DNA of 64,000 bases from Gammaproteobacteria bacterium (GCA_013214945.1 JABSRT010000019.1:44955-108954), one strand, 5' to 3'. Shown: positions 10,595-20,743, numbered from the stretch's first letter. Made by a program: numbers and translations. Notes: generated by a model from the sequence alone, not told the origin.

Positions 10595-11904
10595 TATTCA
10601 ACCTCCAAAATCATCGCGACACCTAAACCACCTGCCGCACAGGCCGTGGTTAAACCAAAACCACCTCCACGGCGTTTAAGTTCATTAAGTACCTGAGTTA
10701 TTAATCGGGTTCCCGTTGCTGCAAATGGGTGACCATAAGCAAGCGAACCGCCAAGCACGTTAAATTTAGCCATGTCGATTTGACCAATCGCTTGACTGCG
10801 GCCGAGTTTTTCGCGCGCAAAGGTTGTTGACTCAAACATTTTCATGTTGGCCAGCGCCTGAGCAGCAAAAGCTTCGTGCATTTCAATTAAGGTTAAGTCG
10901 TTTAAGGTTAAACCAGCGCGGTCAAGTGCAATTGGCGTTGCGTAAGATGGCCCCATTAACATGTCATGGTGGACGTCTATCGCCGAAAATGCATAACTTT
11001 TTATATAGCCTAATGGCTTATAACCAAGCTCTTTTGCTCGTCCTTCACGCATCATTAAAATAGCCGATGCGCCATCGGTTAAAGCGGTTGAGTTCGCGGC
11101 TGTAACCGAGCCATTTTTACGGTCAAATACTGGCCGTAACTTTTCATAACCCGCTAAGGTCGAGTCTGTACGAATAGTATTGTCTTGATCAATAAATTTA
11201 TTGTAGGGCTCAACATGCGCGCTCATCACTTCATCTGCAAATAGGCCATCTTGCCACGCTTTGGTGGCTAACGTGTGCGAACGATGCGCTAAAGCGTCTT
11301 GATCAGTGCGACTAATATTATGGGTTTTAGCCATTTGTTCAGCGGTTTGTCCCATCGATAACCCGGTGGAGTATTCCGCTACTGCTGGCGGCACTGGCAC
11401 TAAATCGCCAAATCTTAGGCGTTTAATGATATTAAATTTTTGCGAAAGGCTGCGCGCTTTATTGAGATCAACCAAGGCATGAGCCAAGTTTTTAGTCACG
11501 CCAATCGGTAATACTGATGAGCTATCAGCGCCACCCGCTATCCCGATATCTGTGGTGCCACTAAGAATTGATTCTACAATATTAACCGTTGACTGAAAGC
11601 TCGTGGCACAGGCCCGTGACACACTGTAAGCATCGGTATTAATATTCATGCCCGTACCTAACACGATTTCACGTGCGATATTAGGGGCTTTTGGCATTTG
11701 AATGACCTGACCGTAAACCAATAGGTCGATTAACTTTGGGTCTAACTCGCTACGGTTAACCAACTCTGAGACCACCATTTTTCCTAAATCTAGGGCCGAT
11801 ACGCCATGAAACGCCGTGGCTTGTTTGGCAAATGGGGTTCTAAGACCGTCGACAATCGCAATGCGCTCGCCATTTTTAGTGGTTAAATCCTGAATTGATG
11901 ACAT
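10594..11904 (-). CDS. fadI: Acetyl-CoA acyltransferase (3-ketoacyl-CoA thiolase)
   Basis: Beta subunit of the FadIJ complex; cleaves 3-ketoacyl-CoA with CoA to acetyl-CoA and a shortened acyl-CoA. The 436-residue product has the thiolase fold. Nucleophilic Cys99 lies in SRACATSF, the histidine motifs MHEAFAAQ and [10 protein letters not shown] follow, and the C-terminal TACAAGGLG carries the second catalytic Cys. Length matches E. coli FadI (436). It is the first gene of the two-gene operon; a GGAG-like sequence (AGGAGCACTTCATG) lies just upstream of the start. Confidence 0.96.
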   Translation of the reverse strand: MSSIQDLTTKNGERIAIVDGLRTPFAKQATAFHGVSALDLGKMVVSELVNRSELDPKLIDLLVYGQVIQMPKAPNIAREIVLGTGMNINTDAYSVSRACATSFQSTVNIVESILSGTTDIGIAGGADSSSVLPIGVTKNLAHALVDLNKARSLSQKFNIIKRLRFGDLVPVPPAVAEYSTGLSMGQTAEQMAKTHNISRTDQDALAHRSHTLATKAWQDGLFADEVMSAHVEPYNKFIDQDNTIRTDSTLAGYEKLRPVFDRKNGSVTAANSTALTDGASAILMMREGRAKELGYKPLGYIKSYAFSAIDVHHDMLMGPSYATPIALDRAGLTLNDLTLIEMHEAFAAQALANMKMFESTTFAREKLGRSQAIGQIDMAKFNVLGGSLAYGHPFAATGTRLITQVLNELKRRGGGFGLTTACAAGGLGVAMILEVE

Positions 11905-12216
11905 GAAGTGCTCCTAACGATTGAACTTTTTGTAAGACGTTGATTCAAAGCCTGCGTTTACGGTGGCTTTTGAGATGGCAAATATCATAGCCGACGAGGT
12001 CAGACCACCGCAACAATTAGTTTGATTCAAGCAAAGAATAAAGATTAAAAACACGCTAAAAAGTAATTAATATCAATCTTATGTGATAATTTATAACACT
12101 AAAAATGCTAGACTATCAGCGCAAGATTAGGTAAAACTTTAGCATAATTGACTTTGCACCATCCTAACATCTAACTGGCACTAGCCATTATTCATATAAA
12201 TAGGTTATCGATTACA
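11905..12216 (-). other. Intergenic region between divergent fadI and moxR operons
   Basis: 312 bases that should hold the promoters of both operons. It is A+T-rich between 12030 and 12130. A TTGACT at 12148-12153 could be a -35 box for the moxR side, but no convincing -10 box lies 17 bases on. I see no clear FadR or PsrA operator and no gene. Confidence 0.4.
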
Positions 12217-13173
12217 ATGGCGATTGAAAAATTTACTCAGCTTAAACAATATCTAGACTCCCAAATCCTTGGGCAGTCACAATTAACGCAATGCATGTTA
12301 ATCGGCTTATTAGCCGATGGTCATTTGTTAGTTGAAGGACCACCAGGATTGGCAAAAACGCGTGCGATTAAAGCATTAGCCGAAGGGATCGAGGGCGATT
12401 TTCATCGCGTTCAATTTACGCCCGACTTATTGCCCGCAGATCTCACCGGCACCGACATTTATCGACCTGAGACCCATGAGTTTGAATTTCAACGTGGACC
12501 TTTATTTCACAATTTAATTTTGGCCGATGAAATAAACCGCGCCCCAGCCAAAGTGCAATCGGCCTTATTAGAAGCAATGGGCGAGCGCCAAATTACAGTT
12601 GGCAGCACCACCTATCAGCTGCCTGAGTTATTTTTAGTGATGGCAACCCAAAACCCAATCGAGCAAGAAGGCACCTACCCACTGCCCGAGGCGCAGCTTG
12701 ATCGCTTTTTGTTGCATATTGCGATTGATTACCCAGACGCGGCAACCGAGCACCAAATTTTGGCCTTAAATCGCAATGAAGCGCTTGAGCAACAACCAGT
12801 GACAGCGCCTAAGTTAACCCAAAGTGAAATCGTGCAAGCGCGACAAGCGAGCCTCGCCTTATATTTAGCGCCGCAAGTTGAAGAATATATCGTGCAATTA
12901 ATCATTGCGACCAGAACCCCTGAACAATATGACCCAAGTTTGGCCAATTGGTTAGAATTTGGTGCCAGCCCACGAGCGACCATCGCGCTCGAGCGCTGTT
13001 CTCGTGCTCGCGCGTGGTTACATGGCCGCGACTTTGTCAGCCCAGAAGATGTGCAAGCGATGTTACCTAATGTTTTACGTCACCGATTGTTACTAAGCTA
13101 TGAAGCGGAAGCGGAGGGGATCACCCCTTCAATGGTTATTGATAAGTTATTAACCTTGGTGCCGGTGCCGTAA
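12217..13173 (+). CDS. MoxR-family AAA+ ATPase
   Basis: AAA+ ATPase of the MoxR group, thought to act as a chaperone that inserts metal or assembles complexes together with the von Willebrand factor A proteins encoded next to it. The 318-residue product has Walker A GPPGLAKT at 41-48, Walker B LILADEINRAPAKVQ near 107, sensor 1 (MATQNPIEQEGTYPLPEAQ) and a C-terminal lid domain. It is the first gene of the Bat (aerotolerance-type) operon, and the next gene starts one base after its stop codon. Confidence 0.95.
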   Translation: MAIEKFTQLKQYLDSQILGQSQLTQCMLIGLLADGHLLVEGPPGLAKTRAIKALAEGIEGDFHRVQFTPDLLPADLTGTDIYRPETHEFEFQRGPLFHNLILADEINRAPAKVQSALLEAMGERQITVGSTTYQLPELFLVMATQNPIEQEGTYPLPEAQLDRFLLHIAIDYPDAATEHQILALNRNEALEQQPVTAPKLTQSEIVQARQASLALYLAPQVEEYIVQLIIATRTPEQYDPSLANWLEFGASPRATIALERCSRARAWLHGRDFVSPEDVQAMLPNVLRHRLLLSYEAEAEGITPSMVIDKLLTLVPVP

Positions 13174-13174
13174 C

Positions 13175-14110
13175 ATGAAGCTTGAATTACCCCCCTTTAG
13201 CAACGGTGTCTCCTTGTGCCATAAAGAGCTATTAGATTATCGGGGTCGAAATGCGCTAATTGACCTGTCAAAGCGTCGCCATATCAAGTCGCACATGGCA
13301 GGTACCCTGCTGGCTAAAACCAAAGGCCGCGGCATGGAATTTGAAGAAGCCCGCCATTATCAGATTGGCGATGATATCCGTGCGATTGATTGGCGGGTCA
13401 CCGCACGAACCGGTAAAGTGCATACCAAAATATACCGGGAAGAGCGCGAACGGCCAGTTTATGTGATGGTTGACCTTAACCCTAATTTGTATTTTGGCTC
13501 GCAGCTGTTGCTAAAATCGATTCAGGCCTGCCATGTTGCGGCATTAATTGGCTGGTCGGCTGTCGCCAACGGTGACCGAATTGGCGCTTTATTATGTAAT
13601 AGCCTTGAACACCGCGAATTAAAACCACGCAACCGTCACCACGGCGCTTTGGCGCTGATTGATTACTTGGTCAGGATCCATAATCAAGGATTAGCACATT
13701 TTAAAACCAACCAAACTGGCGGCAACAGCTTTGAACAAAGCTGCAGTCGCTTACGCCGTGTGGTAAAACCCGGCAGTTTGGTGTTTTTAATCTCCGATTT
13801 TAACCAGATAAGTGACAAAGCCGTTAAGCAATTACAGCATTTGGGCCGCCACAACGAAATCATTGCTTGTCAAATTGATGACCCGATTGACCATCAGCTA
13901 CCTAGCGATCTCAGTGGCTCATTCGCGGTAACCGACGGCGAAATTCGGCACCAGTTTATGGTTAACCCTAAACAGCGCAGTGAGTATCAACGTAACGCGC
14001 TTAATCATCAGCAACAACAAATGACCTTACTGCAAAAGCTCAACATTACGACCATTCATTTTAGTAGCCATTTACCGCTGCTGGCGCAAATCAAGAGGCC
14101 ACAGCAATGA
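13175..14110 (+). CDS. DUF58 domain protein of the MoxR/Bat operon
   Basis: 311-residue cytoplasmic protein with the DUF58 signature (GMEFEEARHYQIGDDIRAID, then WRVTARTG) followed by a degenerate von Willebrand A-like fold. DUF58 proteins nearly always accompany MoxR ATPases; their biochemical role is unsettled. The ATG lies one base after the moxR stop codon, and the end overlaps the next start codon by four bases (ATGA). Both point to translational coupling. Confidence 0.92.
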   Translation: MKLELPPFSNGVSLCHKELLDYRGRNALIDLSKRRHIKSHMAGTLLAKTKGRGMEFEEARHYQIGDDIRAIDWRVTARTGKVHTKIYREERERPVYVMVDLNPNLYFGSQLLLKSIQACHVAALIGWSAVANGDRIGALLCNSLEHRELKPRNRHHGALALIDYLVRIHNQGLAHFKTNQTGGNSFEQSCSRLRRVVKPGSLVFLISDFNQISDKAVKQLQHLGRHNEIIACQIDDPIDHQLPSDLSGSFAVTDGEIRHQFMVNPKQRSEYQRNALNHQQQQMTLLQKLNITTIHFSSHLPLLAQIKRPQQ

Positions 14111-14595
14111 CCCCGTCACCACTGGACCAACTGCAGCCGCTCATATTGCCGACCGAACCCGGTGCTTGGCCACCCGCTATTGGTTGGTGGCTATTAATGC
14201 TACTAGTCATTACGGTACTGGTCATCAGCATTAAAACCCTTGTTAGCTATTGGCGTTTTGAGGCTGTTAAACGCCATAACCTGCGTCAGGTCAAACAAAC
14301 CCAGTGCCCAGACCAACTTAATCGGCTGTTAAAAATAACGGCGTTGCATTATTTCCCGCGTGACAGTGTCGCTAATTTAAGCGGCGCCAGCTGGTCACAG
14401 TTTTTAAACCGAAATTTAGCGCCAGAGCATCATCAAACCTGCAATTTTTGTTGTGAGATGCTCTATCGCCCTGCGCTTGCCAATACTGCAGATAATGCTG
14501 CAGCTATTGAGCAACAACAGAAATTTCAGGGTGTCGCCATTGCTTGGTTCACTGGGCTCTCACGTAGAAAAATAAAGGCACTTAAAGATGTTTGA
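14107..14595 (+). CDS. DUF4381 membrane protein
   Basis: 162-residue protein with a Pro-rich N terminus (LQPLILPTEPGAWPPAIGWW), one membrane segment at about 27-47 and a cytoplasmic helical tail. The PPAIGWW...LL pattern is typical of DUF4381, a family found inside MoxR-DUF58-vWA operons. Start and stop overlap both neighbours (4 bases upstream, 8 bases downstream). It is probably a membrane partner of the vWA proteins; the function is unknown. Confidence 0.88.
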   Translation: MTPSPLDQLQPLILPTEPGAWPPAIGWWLLMLLVITVLVISIKTLVSYWRFEAVKRHNLRQVKQTQCPDQLNRLLKITALHYFPRDSVANLSGASWSQFLNRNLAPEHHQTCNFCCEMLYRPALANTADNAAAIEQQQKFQGVAIAWFTGLSRRKIKALKDV

Positions 14596-15655
14596 ATTTA
14601 CATGGCCTTGGTTATTGCTTTGCTTGCCACTGCCACTTGTTATTTATTGGCTAATGCCTGCCCGCCCGGTCGTACCAAACGCCGCATTGCGGGTCGCTAA
14701 TGTAGATCGCTTTCCGGGGCAAACTACCAGTGTTGTTACCAACACCCGATCTCGTTTAATGCTCGCAGCTGTTGTTTGGCTATTGTTAGTTATCGCCAGC
14801 GCGCGACCGCTCTGGTTAGGTGACCCGATGCCCTCGCCTACTCAAGCACGCGAGCTGATTTTAGCGGTCGATTTGTCGGCCTCAATGGCCGAAACAGATA
14901 TGGAACTCAATGGCCGTTGGGTCGACCGCTTAACCATGGTCAAAGCGGTACTGGCCAAATTTATTGAACAACGCCAAGGGGATCGAATTGGGCTTATATT
15001 ATTTGCCGATAACGCCTATGTGCAAGCACCACTAACGTTTGATTTAGCGACCGTTAAGCAATTGTTAGACGAATCTTCATTAGGCCTGGTAGGTAAGCGC
15101 ACTGCTATTGGTGATGCGATTGGGCTGTCGGTTAAACGTTTTGATCGCCGAGACAAAAACGCCAGTAGTACTAATAATAAAGACGACAATACTAACACCA
15201 ATAACTCTAGCACCAGCACCTCTAGCACCTCTAGCACCAACAAGAAGAATGGCAACAGCAATCGCGTGTTAGTGTTATTAACCGATGGTGAAAATACCGC
15301 GGGTAATTTGTCCCTCGAACAGGCACTGGAATTGGCTATCGCCAAACAAGTGACCATTTATACCATTGGGGTTGGCTCTAATCGCAGTCGTGGTGGTTTT
15401 TTCAATCAAGGTTCAGGCATTGATGAACGCGCATTAACCGCGATAGCACAGGCCACTCAAGGCCAATATTTTCGCGCCACCGACAGTCGCGAGCTGCAGC
15501 GTATTTATCAACATTTAGACCAATTAGAGAAAATAGAAGTGAGCCAACAAATCCTAAGACCACGTCGTGCCTTATTTTATTGGCCGCTCGCATTGGCATT
15601 GTTGTTAAGCTTTGCTGGTATAGCACTTAGATTACGCCAAGGGGGTTTAGTGTGA
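14588..15655 (+). CDS. BatA-like membrane-anchored vWA protein
   Basis: 355-residue protein with membrane segments near 5-22 and 57-75, a periplasmic-facing von Willebrand A domain, and a C-terminal membrane segment at about 330-350. The metal-ion-dependent adhesion site is intact: DLSAS (95-99) and LTDGEN. Between two parts of the vWA domain (residues 191-225) sits a low-complexity insert of Asn, Ser, Thr and Asp, encoded by short AAT/ACC/AGC-type repeats, which is unusual inside such a domain. Members of this family act in envelope stress or aerotolerance systems (BatA). Overlaps on both sides show a single operon. Confidence 0.92.
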   Translation: MFEFTWPWLLLCLPLPLVIYWLMPARPVVPNAALRVANVDRFPGQTTSVVTNTRSRLMLAAVVWLLLVIASARPLWLGDPMPSPTQARELILAVDLSASMAETDMELNGRWVDRLTMVKAVLAKFIEQRQGDRIGLILFADNAYVQAPLTFDLATVKQLLDESSLGLVGKRTAIGDAIGLSVKRFDRRDKNASSTNNKDDNTNTNNSSTSTSSTSSTNKKNGNSNRVLVLLTDGENTAGNLSLEQALELAIAKQVTIYTIGVGSNRSRGGFFNQGSGIDERALTAIAQATQGQYFRATDSRELQRIYQHLDQLEKIEVSQQILRPRRALFYWPLALALLLSFAGIALRLRQGGLV

Positions 15656-17640
15656 GTGATTTAGTCAGTCAACTAATCAGCAATTTTCATTTTATCAGAC
15701 CTTGGTGGCTGCTGGCGCTAATACCCGCAGTCGCGCTGTATATACGCCTATTAAACGCCGCCCAAAAACGTGGTCAATGGCACCGAGTGATCTCGCCGCA
15801 CTTGGCCAGCTTATTAATTGACAATCAAGCGCAAACAACCACCAAATTACCTTGGCATATTTTATTGCTGATCTGGTTGCTAGGTATTATTGCGCTAGCG
15901 GGCCCGACGTGGCAAAAACTACCACAGCCGCTGTTTAAGCTCAATCGCGCTCAAATTGTGGTTATCGATATGTCTCTGTCGATGTATACCACAGATATCA
16001 AGCCCAATCGATTAACCCGGGCCAAGTTTAAACTGTCTGATTTACTCAAAAATTTCAACGAAGGCGAAACAGGACTGGTTGCTTATGCTGGTGACGCATT
16101 TGTTATTAGTCCGATGACCGAGGACGTTAATAACCTACTAAACCTGCTGCCAGCATTAAGCCCTGACATTATGCCCGAATACGGTAGTGATCCGGCATCA
16201 GGCATCAAGCAGGCGATTAAATTATTTGAGCAAACCAATAAAAGCCAAGGTGACATTTATTTAGTCACCGATGGCATCACCCGTGCCGATCAGCGCAAAA
16301 TCACCAAACTACTGGCTAAAACCTCGTTTAATTTGAACATATTGGCGATAGCTGGCAATGTCGACGCGCCCATAAAATTGCCTAATGGTGAGTTACTAAA
16401 AGACCAACAAGGCAATATCGTAGTACCTCGCTTAGACCCTGCCCCCTTAATTGAATTAGCGACTAAGTTTGATGGTCGTTATACCAAAATAACCGACAAC
16501 AGCCGTGATATAAACTACTTACTGCCGCAAGCTGAGGCATCGTTAAACAACCAGAAGATTAAACAGTCGGAGCAACAGCGATTAGGGGACAACTGGTACG
16601 AGCAAGGGCCCTATTTGTTATTATTTATATTGCCGTTCGCCGCCTTATTTTTTCGTAAAGGCGTATTAGCGAGCTATGCCCTGTGCGGCATAACGACGCT
16701 GTTATTAATGGGCCCACCGCTGCCGGCGATTGCTGCAACTGATCCAGCTTCCGCGGCGCTACCGATAGATGACAGCGATCTCAAACAAGCCAGCGCGCCA
16801 TGGCAGAAACAAATATGGAATAAGTTATGGCACAACGACAACCAACGCGCTTTAGCCCAATATAAGCAGGGTTCATACAATGAGGCCGCTGAGCAATTTA
16901 ATGATAAAAGCTGGCAAGGCGCCAGTTTTTATAACAATGGTGATTATGAAGCCGCATTAACAGCCTTCAGCGACGATACCACGGTTGATTCATTATATAA
17001 TCAAGCAAATAGCTTGGCGCAGCTGCAACGTTTTGACGAAGCAATTAAGCGCTACCAGCAAGTCTTGGCGCAGCAACCAGAACACAAGGCCGCTAAAGCT
17101 AACCTAGAATTGACCAAGAAACTCAACCAGCAGAAAAAACAACAAGAGGGTCAAAATGGGCAAGGTGAATCATCATCTGAGCAACAATCTAACCCTGATT
17201 CCGCTAACAAGCAGCAAGAGCCCTCAGCAGATCAAGAGCCTTCAGCAGGAGAAAAGTCATCAGCGGATGAACAATCTTCAGACGGTGACAAGTCTTCAAC
17301 TGGTAATGAGCCTTCAAGTAACGAAGAACCTTCAGCAGGTGAACAGTCTTCAGCGGAGCAAGAGCCCTCAGCGGGTGAAGAGCCCTCAGCAGGAGAAGAC
17401 CCTTCGATGACCGATGATAAATCTGCAGCTGATAATACCAATAACCAGCAAACAGATAATCAGTTAAACGCGCCATTATTTAATGATGAGCAACTGACTA
17501 AAGCACAGCAACAGCGGTTGAATCAACTAGTAAGCAAAGTTGTTGATGACCCTTCGTTATTATTAAAAAGCAAGCTGCTGCGAGCTTCTCAGCAACGCCA
17601 CTCGCAACGCACGATCAAAAAGGATACCGTCAATTGGTAA
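15652..17640 (+). CDS. BatB/BatC-type vWA + TPR membrane protein
   Basis: 662 residues starting at a GTG that overlaps the TGA of the previous gene. Order of parts: membrane segments near 16-32 and 67-85, von Willebrand A domain with the metal-binding motif DMSLS (106-110), membrane segments at about 310-355, then tetratricopeptide-type repeats (about 400-490) and a long acidic low-complexity region (about 495-605) made of repeated GEEPSA/DEQSS-like hexamers. In many bacteria the vWA part (BatB) and TPR part (BatC) are separate genes; here they are fused. The last 40 residues are basic and helical. Confidence 0.92.
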   Translation: MSDLVSQLISNFHFIRPWWLLALIPAVALYIRLLNAAQKRGQWHRVISPHLASLLIDNQAQTTTKLPWHILLLIWLLGIIALAGPTWQKLPQPLFKLNRAQIVVIDMSLSMYTTDIKPNRLTRAKFKLSDLLKNFNEGETGLVAYAGDAFVISPMTEDVNNLLNLLPALSPDIMPEYGSDPASGIKQAIKLFEQTNKSQGDIYLVTDGITRADQRKITKLLAKTSFNLNILAIAGNVDAPIKLPNGELLKDQQGNIVVPRLDPAPLIELATKFDGRYTKITDNSRDINYLLPQAEASLNNQKIKQSEQQRLGDNWYEQGPYLLLFILPFAALFFRKGVLASYALCGITTLLLMGPPLPAIAATDPASAALPIDDSDLKQASAPWQKQIWNKLWHNDNQRALAQYKQGSYNEAAEQFNDKSWQGASFYNNGDYEAALTAFSDDTTVDSLYNQANSLAQLQRFDEAIKRYQQVLAQQPEHKAAKANLELTKKLNQQKKQQEGQNGQGESSSEQQSNPDSANKQQEPSADQEPSAGEKSSADEQSSDGDKSSTGNEPSSNEEPSAGEQSSAEQEPSAGEEPSAGEDPSMTDDKSAADNTNNQQTDNQLNAPLFNDEQLTKAQQQRLNQLVSKVVDDPSLLLKSKLLRASQQRHSQRTIKKDTVNW

Positions 17641-19316
17641 CACGCATAGCTATTTTTTTATTGTTTATCATGATCTCACCGTTTAGTCAGGCGCTTAGTA
17701 CATTAACAGCCAAGGTTGACCACAACCCTGCAATGGTCGGCGAAACTGTCGTGTTAACCATTACTGCTGACGATCATGTTAATGCCAACAATCTCGACAC
17801 ATCAGCCTTGCTGCAGCAATTCATTGTCGGCCAAACCAATATCAGCCGCACCATGCAGGCTATCAATGGTAGGCAAAAACGCCAAACAAGTTGGAATATT
17901 CACTTAATTGCACGGACCACGGGCCAATTCACTATCCCGTCTTTTACCCTAAATAATATCAGCAGCGCGCCAATTAAACTCAATGTTGTGAAAGTGTCAA
18001 CGACCCCTAATCAAACCAACCAAGATGTAATCCTTGAAGCAAAGCTTGCTAGCACGAACGTCTACGTTGGGCAACATATTACCTATCAAGTAAAATTGTC
18101 GATTGGAGTTACTTTGCAACGCGCTCAGTTGCATCCGCCTGAACTTGCCACTGCGCAAATTTCGCAGATCGGAGAAGACATTGACACCACTGAAATAATT
18201 AATGGTCGCCGCTATCGCGTATTTACCCGCACGTATGCAATCCGCCCAACCGAATCAGGCAGCTTTACCTTGCAAGGCAGTATTTTTCGTGGCGACATTC
18301 AAGTGGGGCAACGCGACTTTTTCAATAATGGGCGCTCAAAACCCGTCACTTTATTAACTGAAAATCAAACTCTCACCGTTAAGGCAATCCCCAATAATTT
18401 CCCCGGACAGTGGTTAGTCAGTGACGTGGTCGCCTTGCAGGAGCAATGGCCAACGCCTAAAAGCTTTACCGTCGGAGAACCCATCACTCGCACTCTAACC
18501 TTAACAGCAACCAATATCGCAGAAGAACAATTACCGCAGTTAAGCGCTAAACTGCCAGATTCATTTCAGGCCTACCCTGACAAACCAGTGACCCAGACAA
18601 TAACCCAAGACGGCGTGGTGATTTCACAGTTGATTCAAAAAATAGCGATGATCCCAACGAAGCCGGGTCAATTTACCTTACCGGCGGTAAAAATTCCGTG
18701 GTTAAATGCGGCAACGGGTCAAATCGAATGGGCTATTGTGGCCGGACAGCAAATAACAGTTATTGCTAATCCCATTAACCAGCCACAGTTAGCTCCCCAA
18801 CCGGAGCTTAGTGGTGTAGTCCAGGCTCAGGAACAAGACCATAAACCATCTTCCGCCGGTGCAAGTGCGCAACTTACACCGGGCAGACACACTCTCATCT
18901 ATTGGCAGTTTACCTGTCTATTGCTAATTCTATTATGTATCATACTACTTGGACTTTATATTCGGCTACGCAGAACGGTCGCACTATCGCATTCACCAAT
19001 AGTGAATCCGTTACCTAAGACCAACAACACTAAATACTGGCCCGAGTTAAAAATTGCATTGCAACATAATCAACCACAACAAGTGATCAGGCTAATGCCA
19101 TTGTGGCTCAAACAGTTATCTATTGACCCACAACAGGTCACAACCGTCGCGCCGGCCTTACACCTAGCGTATCAACAATTAATGACCAACTGTTATCAAC
19201 AGCAACCGATTAATTGTGACTGTAATGATTTATTAACTCACTGTTTAAAATTAATAAAAATACAAAGTTCTGCAACACAAAAATCAGATTCACTTTATCC
19301 TAGTGAGCATAAATAA
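17634..19316 (+). CDS. BatD-like protein
   Basis: 560-residue envelope protein. It starts at a TTG overlapping the end of the previous gene by seven bases and has a signal peptide (IAIFLLFIMISPFSQALS). A series of beta-sandwich domains follows (tandem patterns VDHNPAMVGETVVL and STNVYVGQHITYQVKL), then a C-terminal membrane segment at about 425-447 and a cytoplasmic helical tail. This is the BatD (oxygen tolerance) family organisation. Last gene of the MoxR/Bat operon; the ECF sigma gene begins 44 bases on. An ATG further in (residue 13) is an alternative start but would shorten the signal peptide. Confidence 0.9.
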   Translation: MVTRIAIFLLFIMISPFSQALSTLTAKVDHNPAMVGETVVLTITADDHVNANNLDTSALLQQFIVGQTNISRTMQAINGRQKRQTSWNIHLIARTTGQFTIPSFTLNNISSAPIKLNVVKVSTTPNQTNQDVILEAKLASTNVYVGQHITYQVKLSIGVTLQRAQLHPPELATAQISQIGEDIDTTEIINGRRYRVFTRTYAIRPTESGSFTLQGSIFRGDIQVGQRDFFNNGRSKPVTLLTENQTLTVKAIPNNFPGQWLVSDVVALQEQWPTPKSFTVGEPITRTLTLTATNIAEEQLPQLSAKLPDSFQAYPDKPVTQTITQDGVVISQLIQKIAMIPTKPGQFTLPAVKIPWLNAATGQIEWAIVAGQQITVIANPINQPQLAPQPELSGVVQAQEQDHKPSSAGASAQLTPGRHTLIYWQFTCLLLILLCIILLGLYIRLRRTVALSHSPIVNPLPKTNNTKYWPELKIALQHNQPQQVIRLMPLWLKQLSIDPQQVTTVAPALHLAYQQLMTNCYQQQPINCDCNDLLTHCLKLIKIQSSATQKSDSLYPSEHK

Positions 19317-19360
19317 TAATATTTTACTCGACTTGAAATTTAATAGAAGGTCATACGGTC

Positions 19361-19882
19361 TTGAATAAAGAGCAGGTTTTAAAACAAAAATACCAATCAT
19401 TGGTAACTACATACCAAGGTGACTTGTTTCGTTATGCCTACTGGTTAACGGGTGACAGGCAAGTCGCCGAGGATATATTACAAGAAACCTTTTTAAGAGC
19501 ATGGCGAGCCATTGACCAACTTAACGAAATTAAGGCGGCTAAATCTTGGTTAATTACTATTTTACGCCGTGAAAATGCTCGACGTTTTGAACGTAAACAA
19601 TTGCAATTAGTTGATATAGATACCGAAGAACTAGTAGATCATGATTCAGACAATGAAAGTAGCCAGCAACAACGCCAACTTAGACGAGCGATAATGATGT
19701 TGGCCAGCGAGTACCGCGAGCCGTTAATGCTGCAAATAATAGCCGGCTTTAGTGGTGAAGAAATTGCAGAGTTGCTCGACCTGAATAAAAACACGGTAAT
19801 GACTCGTTTATTTCGGGCCAAAAACCAGCTTAAATTAATGATGAATTCAGACTCACAGGAGAAGCTAAATGACGCACAATAA
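19361..19882 (+). CDS. ECF RNA polymerase sigma factor
   Basis: 173-residue sigma-70 family protein of the extracytoplasmic-function type. Region 2 (DLFRYAYWLTGDRQVAEDIL, then QETFLRAWRA) lies at about 20-75. Region 4 with its helix-turn-helix (GFSGEEIAELLDLNKNTVMT, then RLFRAKN) lies at about 125-160. The start codon is TTG. The stop overlaps the next gene, a DUF3379 protein, which is the expected anti-sigma partner. Position directly after the Bat operon suggests that envelope or oxidative stress signals feed into it; the regulon is unknown. Confidence 0.94.
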   Translation: MNKEQVLKQKYQSLVTTYQGDLFRYAYWLTGDRQVAEDILQETFLRAWRAIDQLNEIKAAKSWLITILRRENARRFERKQLQLVDIDTEELVDHDSDNESSQQQRQLRRAIMMLASEYREPLMLQIIAGFSGEEIAELLDLNKNTVMTRLFRAKNQLKLMMNSDSQEKLNDAQ

Positions 19883-20627
19883 GCACTATCGCATCGCGGC
19901 AGCAGATCCTAATTGTCAGGATCATGAATTTCTTGCAGCCATCGCCGCTGATCCAGCACTTGCTGGCCAGGTTGAACAAACACAGCAGCTCGATAGTGAG
20001 TTAAGTTTTCTGTTTGATATGCCACAGCCAAGTCAACAGCTTACTAATAGTTTACTAGATATCTGTAATACTAAATCTGAACAGCCGATTGAATCGGTTG
20101 AACCAACAATGACACCAGAGCTTCCTGCTAAAAAAAATAATCGATTCGGGCGTGTTTTTGCTATCGCTGCTTCGTTTGCCATTGCTGCAGTTTCATTTAC
20201 TGTGTTGCAAAATCAGCAATTTCTTCATCCTGATTTATCAACTCATGCCCTAGCCCACTCCGAACATGGAGCAAGTTTTGCTGGTGTAATCAACGAGCGG
20301 CCAAGTATTGATAGTGTGAACTACCGCTTAGCATCTTTTGGCGCCAAATTTAGTGACGACCTATCTAACCTGACCTGGTTTAATGGCTGTAGCTTTGATG
20401 GTATCAGCAGTCTGCATTTAGTGTTCGCTGGCAAACAAGGTCCGATTAACGTATTTATTGTGCCAAAAAGTTCAAAGTTTGAATTACAATCACAATATAG
20501 TAACGCGACTTATCAAGGCATTGGCCACGAATATAACGACGCATACATGATGATTGTTGGCTTAAAAAATGAAAAGCTAGCACCATTCCAACAAAAAATA
20601 GACCAGGCAATCCACTGGAACATTTAA
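19869..20627 (+). CDS. DUF3379 protein, putative anti-sigma factor
   Basis: 252-residue protein overlapping the sigma gene by 14 bases. The cytoplasmic N-terminal part (ADPNCQDHEFLAAIAADPAL) resembles anti-sigma domains. One membrane segment lies at about 96-114 (VFAIAASFAIAAVSFTVL), followed by a periplasmic domain of about 135 residues with a FNGCSFDGISSLHLVF core. This is the DUF3379 layout found next to ECF sigma factors in Shewanella-type genomes. The anti-sigma role is inferred from topology and overlap. Confidence 0.85.
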   Translation: MTHNKHYRIAAADPNCQDHEFLAAIAADPALAGQVEQTQQLDSELSFLFDMPQPSQQLTNSLLDICNTKSEQPIESVEPTMTPELPAKKNNRFGRVFAIAASFAIAAVSFTVLQNQQFLHPDLSTHALAHSEHGASFAGVINERPSIDSVNYRLASFGAKFSDDLSNLTWFNGCSFDGISSLHLVFAGKQGPINVFIVPKSSKFELQSQYSNATYQGIGHEYNDAYMMIVGLKNEKLAPFQQKIDQAIHWNI

Positions 20628-20743
20628 GTACTCTATTTAAGTAAACGGATTAACTTGAATAATCCATCAACGGTTGCGTGACCAAACACACCAGTGTGGT
20701 CGCGTAGCTTCGATATCTGTTAACCCTCTAATCCCCCCTGCTA

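Noticed and set aside
12148..12176. TTGACT as a -35 box for moxR
   Set aside because: No acceptable -10 box at the right spacing, so no promoter feature was called.
17204..17476. Two Leu/Ser-rich frames on the minus strand
   Set aside because: Antisense shadows of the acidic repeat region of the BatB/BatC-type gene.
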